Shown in pieces: positions 1 to 11,140 of a stretch of 64,000 nucleotides of DNA; the stretch's first letter is position 1; the number at the start of each line of letters is the position of its first letter. A program made the translations under genes and the position numbers. Where the stretch lies: positions 275,845,533-275,909,532 of the forward strand of contig CM042689.1 in the NCBI GenBank assembly GCA_023614405.1, written 5' to 3'. The stretch is from Avena insularis. Its lineage: Eukaryota > Streptophyta > Magnoliopsida > Poales > Poaceae. Below the pieces are notes generated by a model. It did not search any database. It saw nothing but the letters and a program-made list of their open reading frames with translations, and was not told the DNA's origin.

Positions 1-1419
1 AGATGATGGAGTAGGAAACGGCTTTGTGGAATGACAGAGGTCCCACCGGGATCTGAGAAGAAGAAGAAGACCTCCCCTTCCCCCTCCTCCCCGACTTCAT
101 AGAGAAGATTCATGATCCTACAGATTGTAAAGATGTAGTACTTCTTGTTTATCCATAGTAGCTAGGGGTGAACTAATTAACCGTAATAGCTAGGGTTGTG
201 ATGATTAACTACTTATGACCTGTTTGAGATGGTGAGTGCTACCTTGTGTGGTCATAGAAGAGTAAGGCCACCAATGGAAAGGTCGGCACAAACTTATGCT
301 AGAGCTTGCCTCTTCAGTCAGGAGGCATGGCGGCAGCGTGTTGGGCGGCGGGGTGGTTGAGCGAGCCTGGAGTTCTGGGCGACGAGGGCCGTGGGCGGCA
401 TCGGATCCGGTCAGCGGTGGCTTTGGCTCAACTTGGTGACAGGGCTCAATGGCGATGACTCAATGACGACGATGGTGGTAGCAGCGGCAGGCGATAGTGC
501 ATGTGGCAGGGAGGTCAGTGGTGGAGGCCATGGCAGGGTTTCCCAGAGTTGCTCGGCCTAGATCTGGGCCCGTCTAGGCCCGATCTATGTTTAGCGGGCC
601 TCCACCGGTGCGTCTGCCCGGATACCTACATGTAGGATGGCGGTGGTGAACTTGGCGCTGCAGCGTGGTTATAGAGCTAGTCGGGCATGATTTGGCTGGA
701 TCTAGGGCCTGACCGGCACTGCTGCTGCGTCCGGTCAGCGGCGACCTTTGGCGGTGGAGGATGGGTCTCCTCCCATTGGTAGCGGTTGCCATCCACGGGG
801 TACTGGTTTGGTTGGTGGCTGTCCTCGACCAACTCGATGGCCTCAGGACCCTTGGGCGTGAGGTGGTGGACGTCAGGGCAACGACCCTGGAAGGTGGCCT
901 ATGTGGTCGTGTGTGAATCTCCGGTGAGCGACGTGGCCATGGTGATGTCCTTGTTCTTTGGTCATTTGGATGGCGAGGAGCATATAGCGGGAGTTCCTGG
1001 ATTCGACGATACCGACTTCTCCCAGATCGAGTTATGGAGGATAATAGCGGGCTGAGTTATCAGGTGGGCGGAGGTCTTTTCATACGAAAGTTCAGTGTTT
1101 CAACGCCAACAACGACAATACGTGTGGGTGTCGTAACCCTTCTGGAGGCGCCGTTGTGGTTACCTTTGCTGCAATAGGGCTCTGGGTGAGAACCCTGGCC
1201 TTGTGGTCAGTGGTGTTGTGCGTCGTTGCCTTTTAGGGGTGTTGTCGTGGAGCTTCGATCTTGGTCTTTCTTGTACCTTTTTTGCTTATTTTTATCTGTT
1301 TTGTAATAAGTTCTTTTTGTTATGTTGTATCGGTTTGGCCGTGTATGACCTTGTTAATAAAATGGGCAAAAGTCTGTTTTGAGGAATATAAGAGGGACTC
1401 TAACAAAACTATCATCTTT
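1..1419. other. Unclassified GC-rich sequence with AATAAA near its end
   Basis: No gene is recognised. The stretch is rich in GGTGG/GGCGG-type simple sequence from about 300 to 1250 and then turns T-rich, with an AATAAA hexamer at 1356-1361. That shape, a GC-rich body followed by a T-rich tail with a poly(A)-signal-like hexamer, resembles the 3' region of a plant transcript or a non-LTR retrotransposon, but no reverse transcriptase, domain or terminal repeat is visible. Short open frames (for example 786-1055) look like by-products of GC content. Confidence 0.3.
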
Positions 1420-1472
1420 AGCTCAAGCCCCCCGGTAGATGTTAAAAAAAAAAAGCTCAAGCCCCCCGGTAG
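1420..1472 (+). repeat. 19-bp direct repeat flanking a 15-bp A-rich insert
   Basis: AGCTCAAGCCCCCCGGTAG occurs at 1420-1438 and again, identically, at 1454-1472. Between them lie ATGTT and a run of ten A. A perfect target-site-length duplication around a sequence ending in poly(A) is what target-primed reverse transcription leaves, here with almost the whole element missing. Replication slippage is the alternative. Confidence 0.5.
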
Positions 1473-2164
1473 GCCAACCAAACTCATGAACTCACTTATT
1501 TCGTCCTGACGTTCGGGCGAGGCTGCGCTACCGCTTGATAGTCACGTGCAGCCCGGACTTAAAATTCAAAAGCAGTTATCTTCCACGTCCATGGATCATA
1601 ACGGGATTGGACCCTTTTTTTTATTTTTGAATGGTCACGGGGAAGGTTCCGCAACTGAATTATCAGTCAATAAAAAGGCTCAAAAGCAGTATGTTTTACA
1701 GCAGTGACATATATATCGGTGCATCAAACCTAGTATTATATCGGCTGATCGGCGGCAGGGCTACTATCAAGTAGAATCAGACAGTAGATGCTTAGTAACG
1801 ATGTTTATTAGCAATTGTGGATGGTGTTAGATGAGCTGCTCTCGCCTACTCGAAACAACCGCAGGAGTGTCGGCCAGCGGTCGCCTTTGCGTGTACTACT
1901 ACTACCATGAACGCGTATTATTTGCCGGCCACGGGAAGGACGACTTATTAACTTCATAATAGCTTCTCAGAGAATCCAACGACCAAGAAATGCAAAACTT
2001 CAGCCAGATCGCATGCAGCATGAATCTCCCTCCCCTCCGTCCCTCATCGTGTTCCGATGTTGGACTATCTAGATTGCTGGATCTGTTTATACTGCCGCCC
2101 AGTGCGGAAAAGAAAAAGGATGTTGCAAAATTATCTAATTGACATGGATACATACTTATTTTAT
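1473..2164. other. Unclassified sequence
   Basis: No open frame, terminal repeat or recognisable domain. A T-run lies near 1614-1627. Nothing supports a gene. Confidence 0.3.
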
Positions 2165-2166
2165 TA

Positions 2167-2269
2167 CTCTCTTTGATTTATATTAGTTGTCATTAAAATG
2201 GATATATCTAGATATATTTTAGTATTAAATACATCCAATCTAGCGTCAATTAATATGGATCGAAGGGAG
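2167..2269. mobile_element. Stowaway-type MITE, 103 bp
   Basis: The ends are inverted repeats in the style of the grass Stowaway terminus (CTCTCTTTGAT at the left, ATCGAAGGGAG at the right). TA dinucleotides flank both sides (2165-2166 and 2270-2271), the target duplication expected of Tc1/mariner-type elements. The interior is AT-rich and noncoding and continues as imperfect inverted repeats, so the element could fold into a hairpin. It is non-autonomous. Confidence 0.75.
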
Positions 2270-2334
2270 TACTGTATACTTCTTATTATATGGACACATG
2301 TGAATCTAGGCAATCTTCGACATCCTTTTATATA

Positions 2335-2491
2335 CTTTCTCCGTTTCATAATATAAGATGTTTTAGATTTGTGAAGAAGATGTATTTAAACTACTTTTAG
2401 TGTATAGGTTCATAAAAGTTTACTTCGAACCTACACATTAAAATGATTTCCTTTACAAATCTAAAACATCTTATATTTTAAAAGAAGAAAG
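2335..2491. mobile_element. Stowaway-type MITE, 157 bp
   Basis: The left end reads CTTTCTCCGTTTCATAATA and the right end is its imperfect complement, with the inner arm around ATAAGATGTTTTAGATTTGT nearly perfectly mirrored at 2455-2477. TA duplications sit at 2333-2334 and 2492-2493. The outermost bases on the right (AAAAGAAGAAAG) have drifted from the usual GGACGGAGGGAG terminus. Noncoding. It lies only 65 bp from the preceding MITE. Confidence 0.8.
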
Positions 2492-3012
2492 TATTTTTTC
2501 ACTAAGTTGACAGTTAGTATCGTGGATCGCTTCCAATTTCATTGCGGTTGACCATCACCAGCTAGCTTTCAAACTAGCCTTACTTGCAGTGGTCAACATT
2601 ACGGTTGGGGGCTCAGCATTAACTAGAGTAGGCAGTCGCTTGATATAAGTACTACCTGACTGCCACCGACCTGTAGTACAATCCGGTCAACATCGAGCGA
2701 CTCATTTCATGTTTTAGTTTTGGCCCACAAACTAATGCACGATTTGAAGGAGAGCAAAATATATGTACAAGAATCACTTTGATATTCAATGAGTACTAGC
2801 ATACAACACGATGTCTATCTGAGTGGATATATTCAGTGCACATGGATAGCAGTAATTCATCTCCTCCTTGAGAGTCGCTGCCGCCGCCCCGGCTCCTTTC
2901 CCCCTCTTCTCCGATGGTCTCGCTGGCCGGAGAGGACAGGGGAGAGGATGTCGACCCTCTCCTGTGCATAGTATTAGTGGTAGGTGCGCCCTTGTGACGC
3001 TTAGCCATGTTG
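2492..3012. other. Unclassified left flank of the solo LTR, ending in its TSD
   Basis: No gene is seen. The last 150 bases are GC-rich and read continuously into the sequence after 7010 once the solo LTR is removed. Bases 3008-3012 (TGTTG) are the left copy of that LTR's TSD. Confidence 0.4.
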
Positions 3013-6000
3013 TGTAACTACCCAAAAATATTGATAAGGTTATCAAATTCGAATCACCAAAATTAGGGCATATAAATGTATGTGTGTATGTGATGATTAT
3101 ACGAATGTATGAATGGACTTGTGTGATTGTTGTGATTAGCAAGGATTGGTTTAAGGATGAAAACAACATCATCTAAATCAAATCCAAGCAGAAACAAATC
3201 AAGAGAAGTTTAAAAACAAACAAAATAAGCAAATGGTCATTTTTGCCAATCTTGTTCACTAGACCACTTTGAGTGTTTCTAGTCCAAGATTTCAAACAGA
3301 AACAATTTTTTTTCTTTTTACCCCTTGCTATACCAAGTGAAAGTGAACCCAAGCCCACCTTTCAAACCCACAGAAACATTTGACAACTAGATTCAAATGA
3401 CAATTCAAAATTGAATCTATATCATATGTAAAGATCACCAATTCTCAAAAACTAACCAAACCAATTCACCTTGACCTTTCCAACTAACCAGAGACTACCT
3501 AGTATGTGACTAGTACACCCACCAATTTTTATCAAAAAATTCAAATTCAAATCTCTTTCGGCCATTTCATCAAACACCTTGTAAACACAAATCAAACAAA
3601 ACATCAAACACTATAGTGAGCAGCGTTTGTGCCTAACTTGTCTCCCCTCTAGCTCACAGCACATTCTTAGTAGATCATCTAGTTCATTTAACAAGCTCTA
3701 GCTCACTGTAAGCTTGACATTGTCATCAATAGTGACCATTGCTGAGCCCAGCTTGCCACCCCATTGTCGACACCAAGCTAGGAGCTTCCCTAGCCTCGCC
3801 AACCTTGTCTGGGACACAAACCACCGTCCACCGCCACCCCCTGTCCAATGCCCAAGCACTGTCAGCCCCTGGACCACCCTAGAACCGTCGCGCCCTATGC
3901 CTTTGTGCCATGCCGAGAGCGCGCTAGAGCGCCGCACTCGACAAGCGAGAATAGACCGTGCGCCGCCCTCGCCGCTTGCGTGCGTGATCACCACCGCCCC
4001 AGGAACCGCCAGGACATGCACGTTCATCGCCGTGCGACCAGGAGAGCCCGTGCGCCATTAAAATGCCCGTCGGACCCGCCCAGAGCATCACAACGTTCCG
4101 ACCAAATTGCACCGCCCCACACCTCGCCACCATGTCGTTGAGCTTCGCCAGGAGGCAGAGCACCGTCCCCTACCATCGCCCATGCAGTTAGCTCACTATG
4201 TCGATGACCACGACGAGCTCCGCCGGTCCCCTTGTTGCATTATAAATAGAGGCCACCCCCATTTGATTTCAGCACACCATCTTACTCCCCTCTCTCTCAG
4301 AACCACCCACCTCATCTCCGGAGCAAGGCGAGCACCAGGTTGCTGTAATTTTGCCGGAGTCTGCCGTGGAGGAGGAGAAGAGGCGCCGTCGATTGGAGCC
4401 GCCCCAGGAGGAGCCACCGGTACCAGGAGGATCGCCATCATTGACTTTGTCGTTCGCCCCCATCGCCGACCCTCGCCTGAGCCCCAGTGAGCCCCCACAG
4501 ACCCCCACTGGCGGCGCTAGGGTTCAGTCTCGCCGGCGTTGCCCGGCGGAGACGACAAGCCCCAGGCGTTAGATTAGATGTTGATAGCACGGTCCAGATT
4601 TGCCCGTACCCCTTCGCACCCCCTGTCTCACTAACTGATGGGGACAGTCACTTAAACCCACCCACACGCGCTGTGCGCCGTGGGCCGGCCCAGTTAACTT
4701 CCCGCGTGGCCCAGTAGTTTGAATTTAGGTTTTATCAATTTATTTTCAAACTTAGTTCTGTACCTAGATTCAAAAATCAATCCAGAGAGATTCACTGAAC
4801 CAGATTGCATGAAATAATTTTGCTAGAAAGGTACTGAAATTTTAATCCAATCCCGTTGGATTCAAACCATTTAGATTTGTAGATCACATGTAGTAAAAAT
4901 AACAAGGCAGAGACTTTTCTGCATTTAAACATTTTTCAAAATTCAACCACAAAAGCTTTTGAGTTGATTCTAACTTTCAAAAATCACATTTAACAAGACC
5001 TTTCTGAATATATAAAAATATCTAGGTTTACTTGCATAAATAATGTAAAAGTAATAAAAGAATGCCCCATAGGCATTTCTAGTCACTTTATTTAATTAAA
5101 ATAAAAAGGTAAAACCTTATTAAATTGTGACACAACTTTAAATAACATTCCCAAGTACTGAAATATGTGGTGATGACATGTGTCAACATGATCCCCTATT
5201 TTAGTTGGAGAATATTAAATCTTAAGTAGTTTTTCAATGAGTAGAAATTACTTTTCTAAAATAAAATAATTAAAATCTTGCCTTAATGTTTGTAATGTTT
5301 GTGATGACGCTAGATCATCAAGTGAAAACCTTAGTGTGATAAATAGAAATATTTAAGTATTATTTGGCGATTGTGTACCTCGTATTTATTTATAGACGAT
5401 AGTACCGACCAAGGATACGAGGAGGAAGGGGGATACTACGAGGAAGAAGTCGAGGAGAACTTCAACCACTTCTCTGCACAAGGCAAGCTAAAACTTGCAA
5501 GTTATCTTACCTAGCAAGCTACTGACTATGCAAGCTAACCCCTGCAACTGTGAAAACTGTATGATCTATGCAATGCATTAGGCATGCCATGATTATACCA
5601 CTTGACGATACCAAACCCAGTTTTACTTGCTAGCTTAGTTATTTTATTTCTTTATCAAAGCTTTTAGTTGAGTTTACTTAGTGACTTGTAGATTTTGGAA
5701 AGATATTAGAGGTAGCATAAAGAGCATAAAACTTGGCCTAAGTTAAATAAATCTTGATGTCATCCTGAGGCACGAGATTGAACTTAGATCATTCACACTT
5801 GTTTACCACCCCTCATTAGTGTTTACCCCCACTTGCAGATGCTAGTGATAAGCATAAAACTTGATCACTTTAGATGAGATTACTTGGTGAAAATGGTTAT
5901 GAAAACCCTAGAATGATGAGTCATTCTACTGAAATGTTTTGACATGTATTCTTGAACACCAGATGATTTTGAGGATGAAAATGTTGAGGCATGAGCCTTA

Positions 6001-7005
6001 GACCTTTATAAAACTGATGGTTGTCTGGATGCGATACCATTCCAATTTTACCGTACAACCACAATACCCGAAATTTGGGTAGGGCTTGACTGAAAATTTA
6101 TATACCTTAGTATGGGTTCCCTTGCGGCCAAGGTTTGAGTTGAGGCTACCTTGTGAAGATTGACCACCTATGTAGTTTCCAAGATGACAGATGGTCATGG
6201 TTGGGAGGCCAAACTCATAGGAGAGGTGCCTATACTAGGGCGTGTAATTGAAAGGTTAGGATTGGTTATCCGCATACTGAGTATGGTGAATTCAGGATTG
6301 TTCCTGACGGATGTATCGAATATTGTGGTGAAAGTATACCACCTCTGTAGAGTGTCAAACTATTCGAATAGCTGCGTCCGCGGTTATGGACAGCTGGAGT
6401 GGCCATACTGTTCCATCGTCAGATGTTTTCAAAATGGCTAGTGAAATGAATCATGACTTTGACTTGACCAAAACAGGGTTGTGAATATGACAACTCAAGT
6501 TCCCACTTAGGTGTTATGAAACTTTCAACTAGTTTTATTTGCTCCTGAACTTAGTTGAGGTAAATCTGGCTTTTTGCAAAACAACATAGAGCTTAGCAGT
6601 CCTACTCAAAACCCCCTTCACTTGTTAGTATTAGTTTGCGAGTACTTAAAGAGTACTTATGGCTTTGTCCCTGGCTATTCCCGTGGCTAGACTATGAAGA
6701 GGACTATCAGGAGGATGGACCGCAGGAAGGTTACGACAACTAGGATCATCTCCCATCGTTAGCATTGCCTGTGACCATGAATATGGATCCTCGCCCATGC
6801 TACCGTTATTATTATATTATTCCGCTGCTATGATTGTACTAAGACTGGATCATGTGATTCTTTATGTGTTGTAAGACCTTATGTATGGTTTGTAATGGAT
6901 GATGTACTGTGATATCCAATCTGTTATGTCTCGCAAAAATGGTAATCATGGGATTGCGATGTATGGCGTAACAAGCATCTGGGATTAAAAATTCGGGTGT
7001 TGACA
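3013..7005 (+). mobile_element. Solo LTR of a long-LTR (Gypsy-like) retrotransposon, 3993 bp
   Basis: The unit starts TGTAACTACCC and ends GGTGTTGACA, giving TG...CA termini. Identical 5-bp duplications TGTTG flank it (3008-3012 and 7006-7010), so both boundaries are secure. There is no second LTR, PBS or pol between them, which is the product expected from LTR-LTR recombination. The LTR holds a strong TATA box and a conserved block near 6330-6400 that recurs in the LTRs of two other families in this window. The many overlapping frames between 3700 and 4720 are GC-driven and not gene-like. Assignment to Gypsy is inferred from LTR length and shared motifs. Confidence 0.85.
4241..4248 (+). promoter_or_regulatory. 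TATA box of the solo LTR
   Basis: TATAAATAGAGG follows a GC-rich stretch and precedes a C/T-rich leader with CTCTCTCTCAG, the usual layout of a plant core promoter. It would mark the U3/R boundary near 4270. Confidence 0.65.
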
Positions 7006-8113
7006 TGTTGCCTGCAAGCGAAGCATGGTGCTGTCTAGATCCTCCTCCTGGTGGTTTTCCATGGTGGCCGGCATTGGTGAGGACTGGATCTGGTGGAGTC
7101 TCATCAAATACGCTTGCTTGTGCTGGGTTTGGACTGCAGCTGCTTTGTTTGTGTTCTCCGTTGGCCGGCCATGGAGGCGGTGGGGGGAGAGAACGGGCGC
7201 GGGCGTTCTGCAGTTCGTCCTTGCACCGACGAGTTACTCTTGGGCGCTGACGAGCGGCGCCAGGAGGTTACTTTCCGCTCTCCCTAATGGTGCTCCTTCG
7301 GTGGGAGCCAAGGATGGGAGTTTAGCTTCGAGCAGATTGTGCAATAAGCTCGTGTCTTTGGGTCGTTGCATGTACTGGAGCAATGGCGCTGGAGGGCTTC
7401 CCTTGGCAGGCCTTAATGGCGAGGGAGGAAGTGCGCTGGAGCGGCTGCTGCTGGTTCTAGGCAACGACGGGGAAAGGTGGTGCAGCAGCATGGAGATAAC
7501 TACACTGCGATCGAGTTTGCCGGCATTCTTTGTGGCCGAGTCGGCGGCCTTCTTAGACGCCAAGGATGCGTCTTTTCTTCCTCCAAGTCGGAGGCCTCTT
7601 GTAGATATCCTTTCCAGAGACACGTCCTCCTGCCACCAAGTGGTTCGTCCCTGGCGATGGAAGGATGGCTAGAGTTGGGCTCCCGTCGTCGGTGAAGAGG
7701 ACCAGGGGCTGGATTGCTTTTTTCCTCTTTCTCCTGGGGTCCTTTATGTAATCTTACCGGGCTATTTCGTTTTTAGAATTTCCATCAGGGTCTTGTATGT
7801 TAATTTGTACCCACCTCTCAGGTAGTGAATACTGCTTCGGGGTCCTTCAAGGCACCTTCCTTGTGCAAAAAAAACTTTTTAAAAGAAAATCATATTTTTA
7901 GTTCAATTAAACTTAAAATATCTACATGTAGCTAATGACATACTCCATGAAACGTGTAAAGTGATAATTTAGAAAAATGACAAAATATGGACCTGAGTTT
8001 GTTGAATTTCAGATCTCCAAACTTTATCTTATTTTGTCATTTTAGTTTAGCCCACAATATGAAGAATTTTAGATTATGATTTTGCTAGCGTATAGGATAC
8101 ACCATTGACTATG
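7006..8113. other. Unclassified transcript-like sequence with A-run; right flank of solo LTR
   Basis: Bases 7006-7010 are the right TSD of the solo LTR. The following 700 bases are GC-rich, then turn T-rich from about 7720 and end in an A-run near 7867, so this may be a non-LTR retroposon 3' end split by the solo LTR; no reverse transcriptase is visible. A 215-codon open frame (7025-7672) has an antisense frame of similar quality and no recognisable domain. 7880-8108 is AT-rich and featureless. 8109-8113 (CTATG) is the left TSD of the next element. Confidence 0.35.
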
Positions 8114-9969
8114 TGTTGGAGATATGCCCTAGAGGCAATAATAAATGTAGTTATTATTATATATCTTTGTGTTTATGATAAATGTTTACATTCATGCTAT
8201 AATAGTATTAACAAGGAAACCATTAATACTTGTGTGATTTGTAAACTTAATTTGAAGTCCCTAGTATAGCCTCTATACTTCACTAGCTTGTTGGTTGATT
8301 GATGATTGTGGTTTCCCTATCATGAACATTGAGATGTTATCAACAACAAGATCATATCGTTAGGAGAATGATATGGTGGACATACTCCTATAGACAAGCG
8401 TAGCATAAAGATCAAGTCATTTCAATAGTTCAATTGCTATATGCTTTCTGATACATAGTAACCTAATTCCTTCGACCATGAGATCATGCATATCACCTTT
8501 ACTGGATGGATGCTTTGATGTCATCAAACACCACACCGTAACAGGGTGGCTATAAAGGTGGCATTGAGTGTTCGGAAAGTATTGGTTGAAACACATGGAT
8601 CAAGAGTGGGATTTGTCCATCCACATGACGGATAGATATTCTCTGGGCCCTCTCGGTGAAATGTCATCCAATTAGCTTGCAAGCATGTGACTTGGTCACA
8701 AGGGATCACATATCACGGAGCGAGAAAAGAGTACTTATCGATGCGAGGATGAACTAGGTATGCAGAGATACCGGCGATCATAACCTCGGATAAGTAACAT
8801 ATCGTGAGACAAAGGGAAATTGGTATCGTATGTAAGTGGTTCAATCGATCATAAAGTAATCGTAGAAATATGTAGGAGCCATATGAATTTCCAGATTCCT
8901 CTATTGGTTATTGTTGAAGTGTCTCGATCATGTCGCATAATTCACGAACCGTAGGGAGACACACTTAAGGATTGACGTTGTTTGAGTAGTTATGGTATTA
9001 TGAAAGAGACCGAATGTTGTTGAGTCTCGGATGGGATCCGGGATATCACGGTGATCCGGAATGGTCAGAATAAGATTCATATAAGGAAAGTCCCGTTTGA
9101 GATGGCGGAATGATTCGGTGTTTTCATGGGAACATTCTAGAAGGTCTGGAATGTCCGGCACTCCGGAGGAAGGGTACATGAATGTGTCATTACATATTGG
9201 AATGATTGCATCATGTACTAAGTGTTCTCTGTCGAAAATAAAGGGTTAATTCAAATCCTAATTTGAAAAGTCAAGCGGCTAGTTTGAAAAGTCAAGCTGC
9301 CGATTTTGGAAGGAGAAGGAGGAGAAGAGGAAACCGACTTTGGGGAGGAGTCCCCTTGGCGTGGCGCCTCCCAAGGCCGACTTGGGAGGACTCCTCCCCT
9401 TGGCCGCCCTCCCACCTATAAAGGGAGGCAGGGCCTCCCTCCTAGCACACTAGTTCCTATCCTCTAAACTAAACCCTAGACCTAAACCCGGTTTAGAGCT
9501 ATCTCGGTTTAGAGCCTTCTAATTGGTTTAGAGCCTTCTAATTGGTGTGTCTAATTACTAGACCACTAATAGCCTCTCTCATAAGCTCCACCATACTACG
9601 CACCGCTTAAGCGAAGCCTGCGGGATTTCCCTCTACCTCGGTACCACGCCGTTGTCTTTGCGGAATCGCGAGGAGAGTGCTACAACCTCCGCTGCTTTGG
9701 AACAAGGAGAGGAAGGTCTTCGTCAGTACGAGCGTGTGACCGACTGGGGCAACCTTGCTGGAGCGTGGCGCTGGAAGGATCGTCTCACGATCTTGAGATC
9801 GGAAAGAATCGACTACATCACCCCCGAGAATCTGCTCTCGTTAAACACTTTGGAATCTTCGAGGGTGAGTTATTCCATCGACTCGTTGCTGCAATCTAGT
9901 AGATAGATCTTGGCTTGTTTGTTTGTATGCGATAGAAAATTTTTGTTTTCCATGCTCTGAACCCCTATA
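8114..9969 (+). repeat. 5' LTR of the Copia element at 8114-16968
   Basis: 1856 bp. It contains a TATA box (TATAAAGG, 9417-9424) and a two-copy short repeat of GGTTTAGAGCCTTCTAATT near 9523-9560. Compared with the 3' LTR it has lost several 1-4 bp pieces, for example TTCGGAGAAG reduced to TTGAAG near 8911 and GTCCGGAGAA reduced to GTCAGAA near 9064. Confidence 0.92.
9417..9424 (+). promoter_or_regulatory. TATA box in Copia 5' LTR
   Basis: CCTATAAAGGGAGG sits just upstream of a C-rich leader. The same box is at 16415-16422 in the 3' LTR and, as TATATAAGG, at 57788-57796 in the related element at 56427, so it is conserved in position. Confidence 0.65.
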
Positions 9970-9970
9970 G

Positions 9971-9983
9971 TGGTATCAGAGCC
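9971..9983 (+). other. Primer-binding site, initiator-Met tRNA type
   Basis: TGGTATCAGAGCC begins one base after the 5' LTR. This is the standard iMet complement used by plant Copia elements and fixes the direction of the element. Confidence 0.9.
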
Positions 9984-11140
9984 GTGTCTATATGTAGATC
10001 TGTTGCGAGTAGAACACAATGGTCATTGTGGGCGTTGATGCTTTATTGTAGATTGCTTTTGTGTACTTTGCATCTTGCGGTATGTTGGGATGAAGCGGCC
10101 GGGCTAACCTTACATGACATCGTTCATGAGACTTGCTCCACGCTTAACATGCAACTTGTATTGCATAAGTGGCTTTATGGTGCTGTTTCTCCTAGCATAG
10201 TAAAGATCCAATTTACAACGGGTAATCAACAATGCTAGTATCAATGTTGTGGTTCTTGTTCGTAAGTTAGAGCGACACTTATTAAAAGCCCCAAACCACG
10301 TAAAATATGCAAAGAAAGTAGAAGCGTCTAACTTTGTTTTGCGGGGTGTCTGATGATGTGATATGGCCATGATTGTGATTATATTTGATGTATGCAATGT
10401 TCCTTATTGTAAGTTGGCAACGGCGGGAAACCATATGGTTGTCTTTAATTTCTGTTAAGACCTGCGTGTCTATTCAAAATAGTTGTAATAGTTGAAGCTG
10501 GTGGGCGACAACCATGAAGAAGCGTCATTGACCTTGATGCTATGCGGTGATGATGGAGATCATGTTCGTGCTTGAAGATGGAGATCGGAAGCACAAAGAA
10601 GAAAACCATATCATATCACATATTATGAATTGCATGTGATGTTAATCCTTTATGCATCTTGTATTGCTTAGTAGGCACGGTAGCATTATAAGATGATCCC
10701 TCATGCACATAAATTTCAAGTTCTAAAGTGTTCACTCTTAGTATGCACCGTTGCCAAAGCTTTGCTTGAAGCACCACGTGATGATCGGGTGTCTTTGATT
10801 CAGCGGTGAATACAACGTAAGCAAGCCAGATTTGCTTATGCGGTAGCTAAGGTTTGATCTTGTGAGCCTAGCATGTAGACATGGCCTCGGGAACACGGAT
10901 CGCGAAGGTAAAGCATGAATCATATAGTAGATATGATGAACATGATGATTGTTAGCCATTGAAACTATATCAACTCTCGTGATGATCGGTGTTGATGTAG
11001 TGGATTTGGTTCGTGTGATCACTAAAACAATGTGAGGGATGTTGTTTTGGTGGGAGTTCACCTAGTTTAATTTCATTAATTAATTTGAACTCAATTTGTC
11101 ATAAACTTAGTCTAAACTATTGCAAATATGTTGTAGATCA
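9984..11140 (+). other. Untranslated leader of the Copia element
   Basis: This 1.16 kb stretch separates the PBS from the gag start and holds no sustained open frame. It is collinear with 58384-59558 of the related element, which shows it is a conserved leader rather than an insertion. It probably carries packaging and dimerisation signals, but none can be named. Confidence 0.6.

Noticed and set aside
3698..4717. Cluster of overlapping 75-130 codon frames on both strands
   Set aside because: All fall in the GC-rich U3 and leader of the solo LTR around its TATA box; stop-codon scarcity explains them.
7025..7672. A 215-codon plus-strand frame
   Set aside because: Low-complexity GC-rich translation with a 129-codon antisense frame at the same place; no domain; no splice or promoter support.
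9652..9906. An 84-codon frame repeated at 16654-16905
   Set aside because: Both lie in the LTRs of the same Copia element and differ by frameshifts; it is not a gene.
9971..9983. TGGTATCAGAGC motifs as possible tRNA genes
   Set aside because: Only the complement of a tRNA 3' end is present, each time directly after an LTR; these are primer-binding sites.
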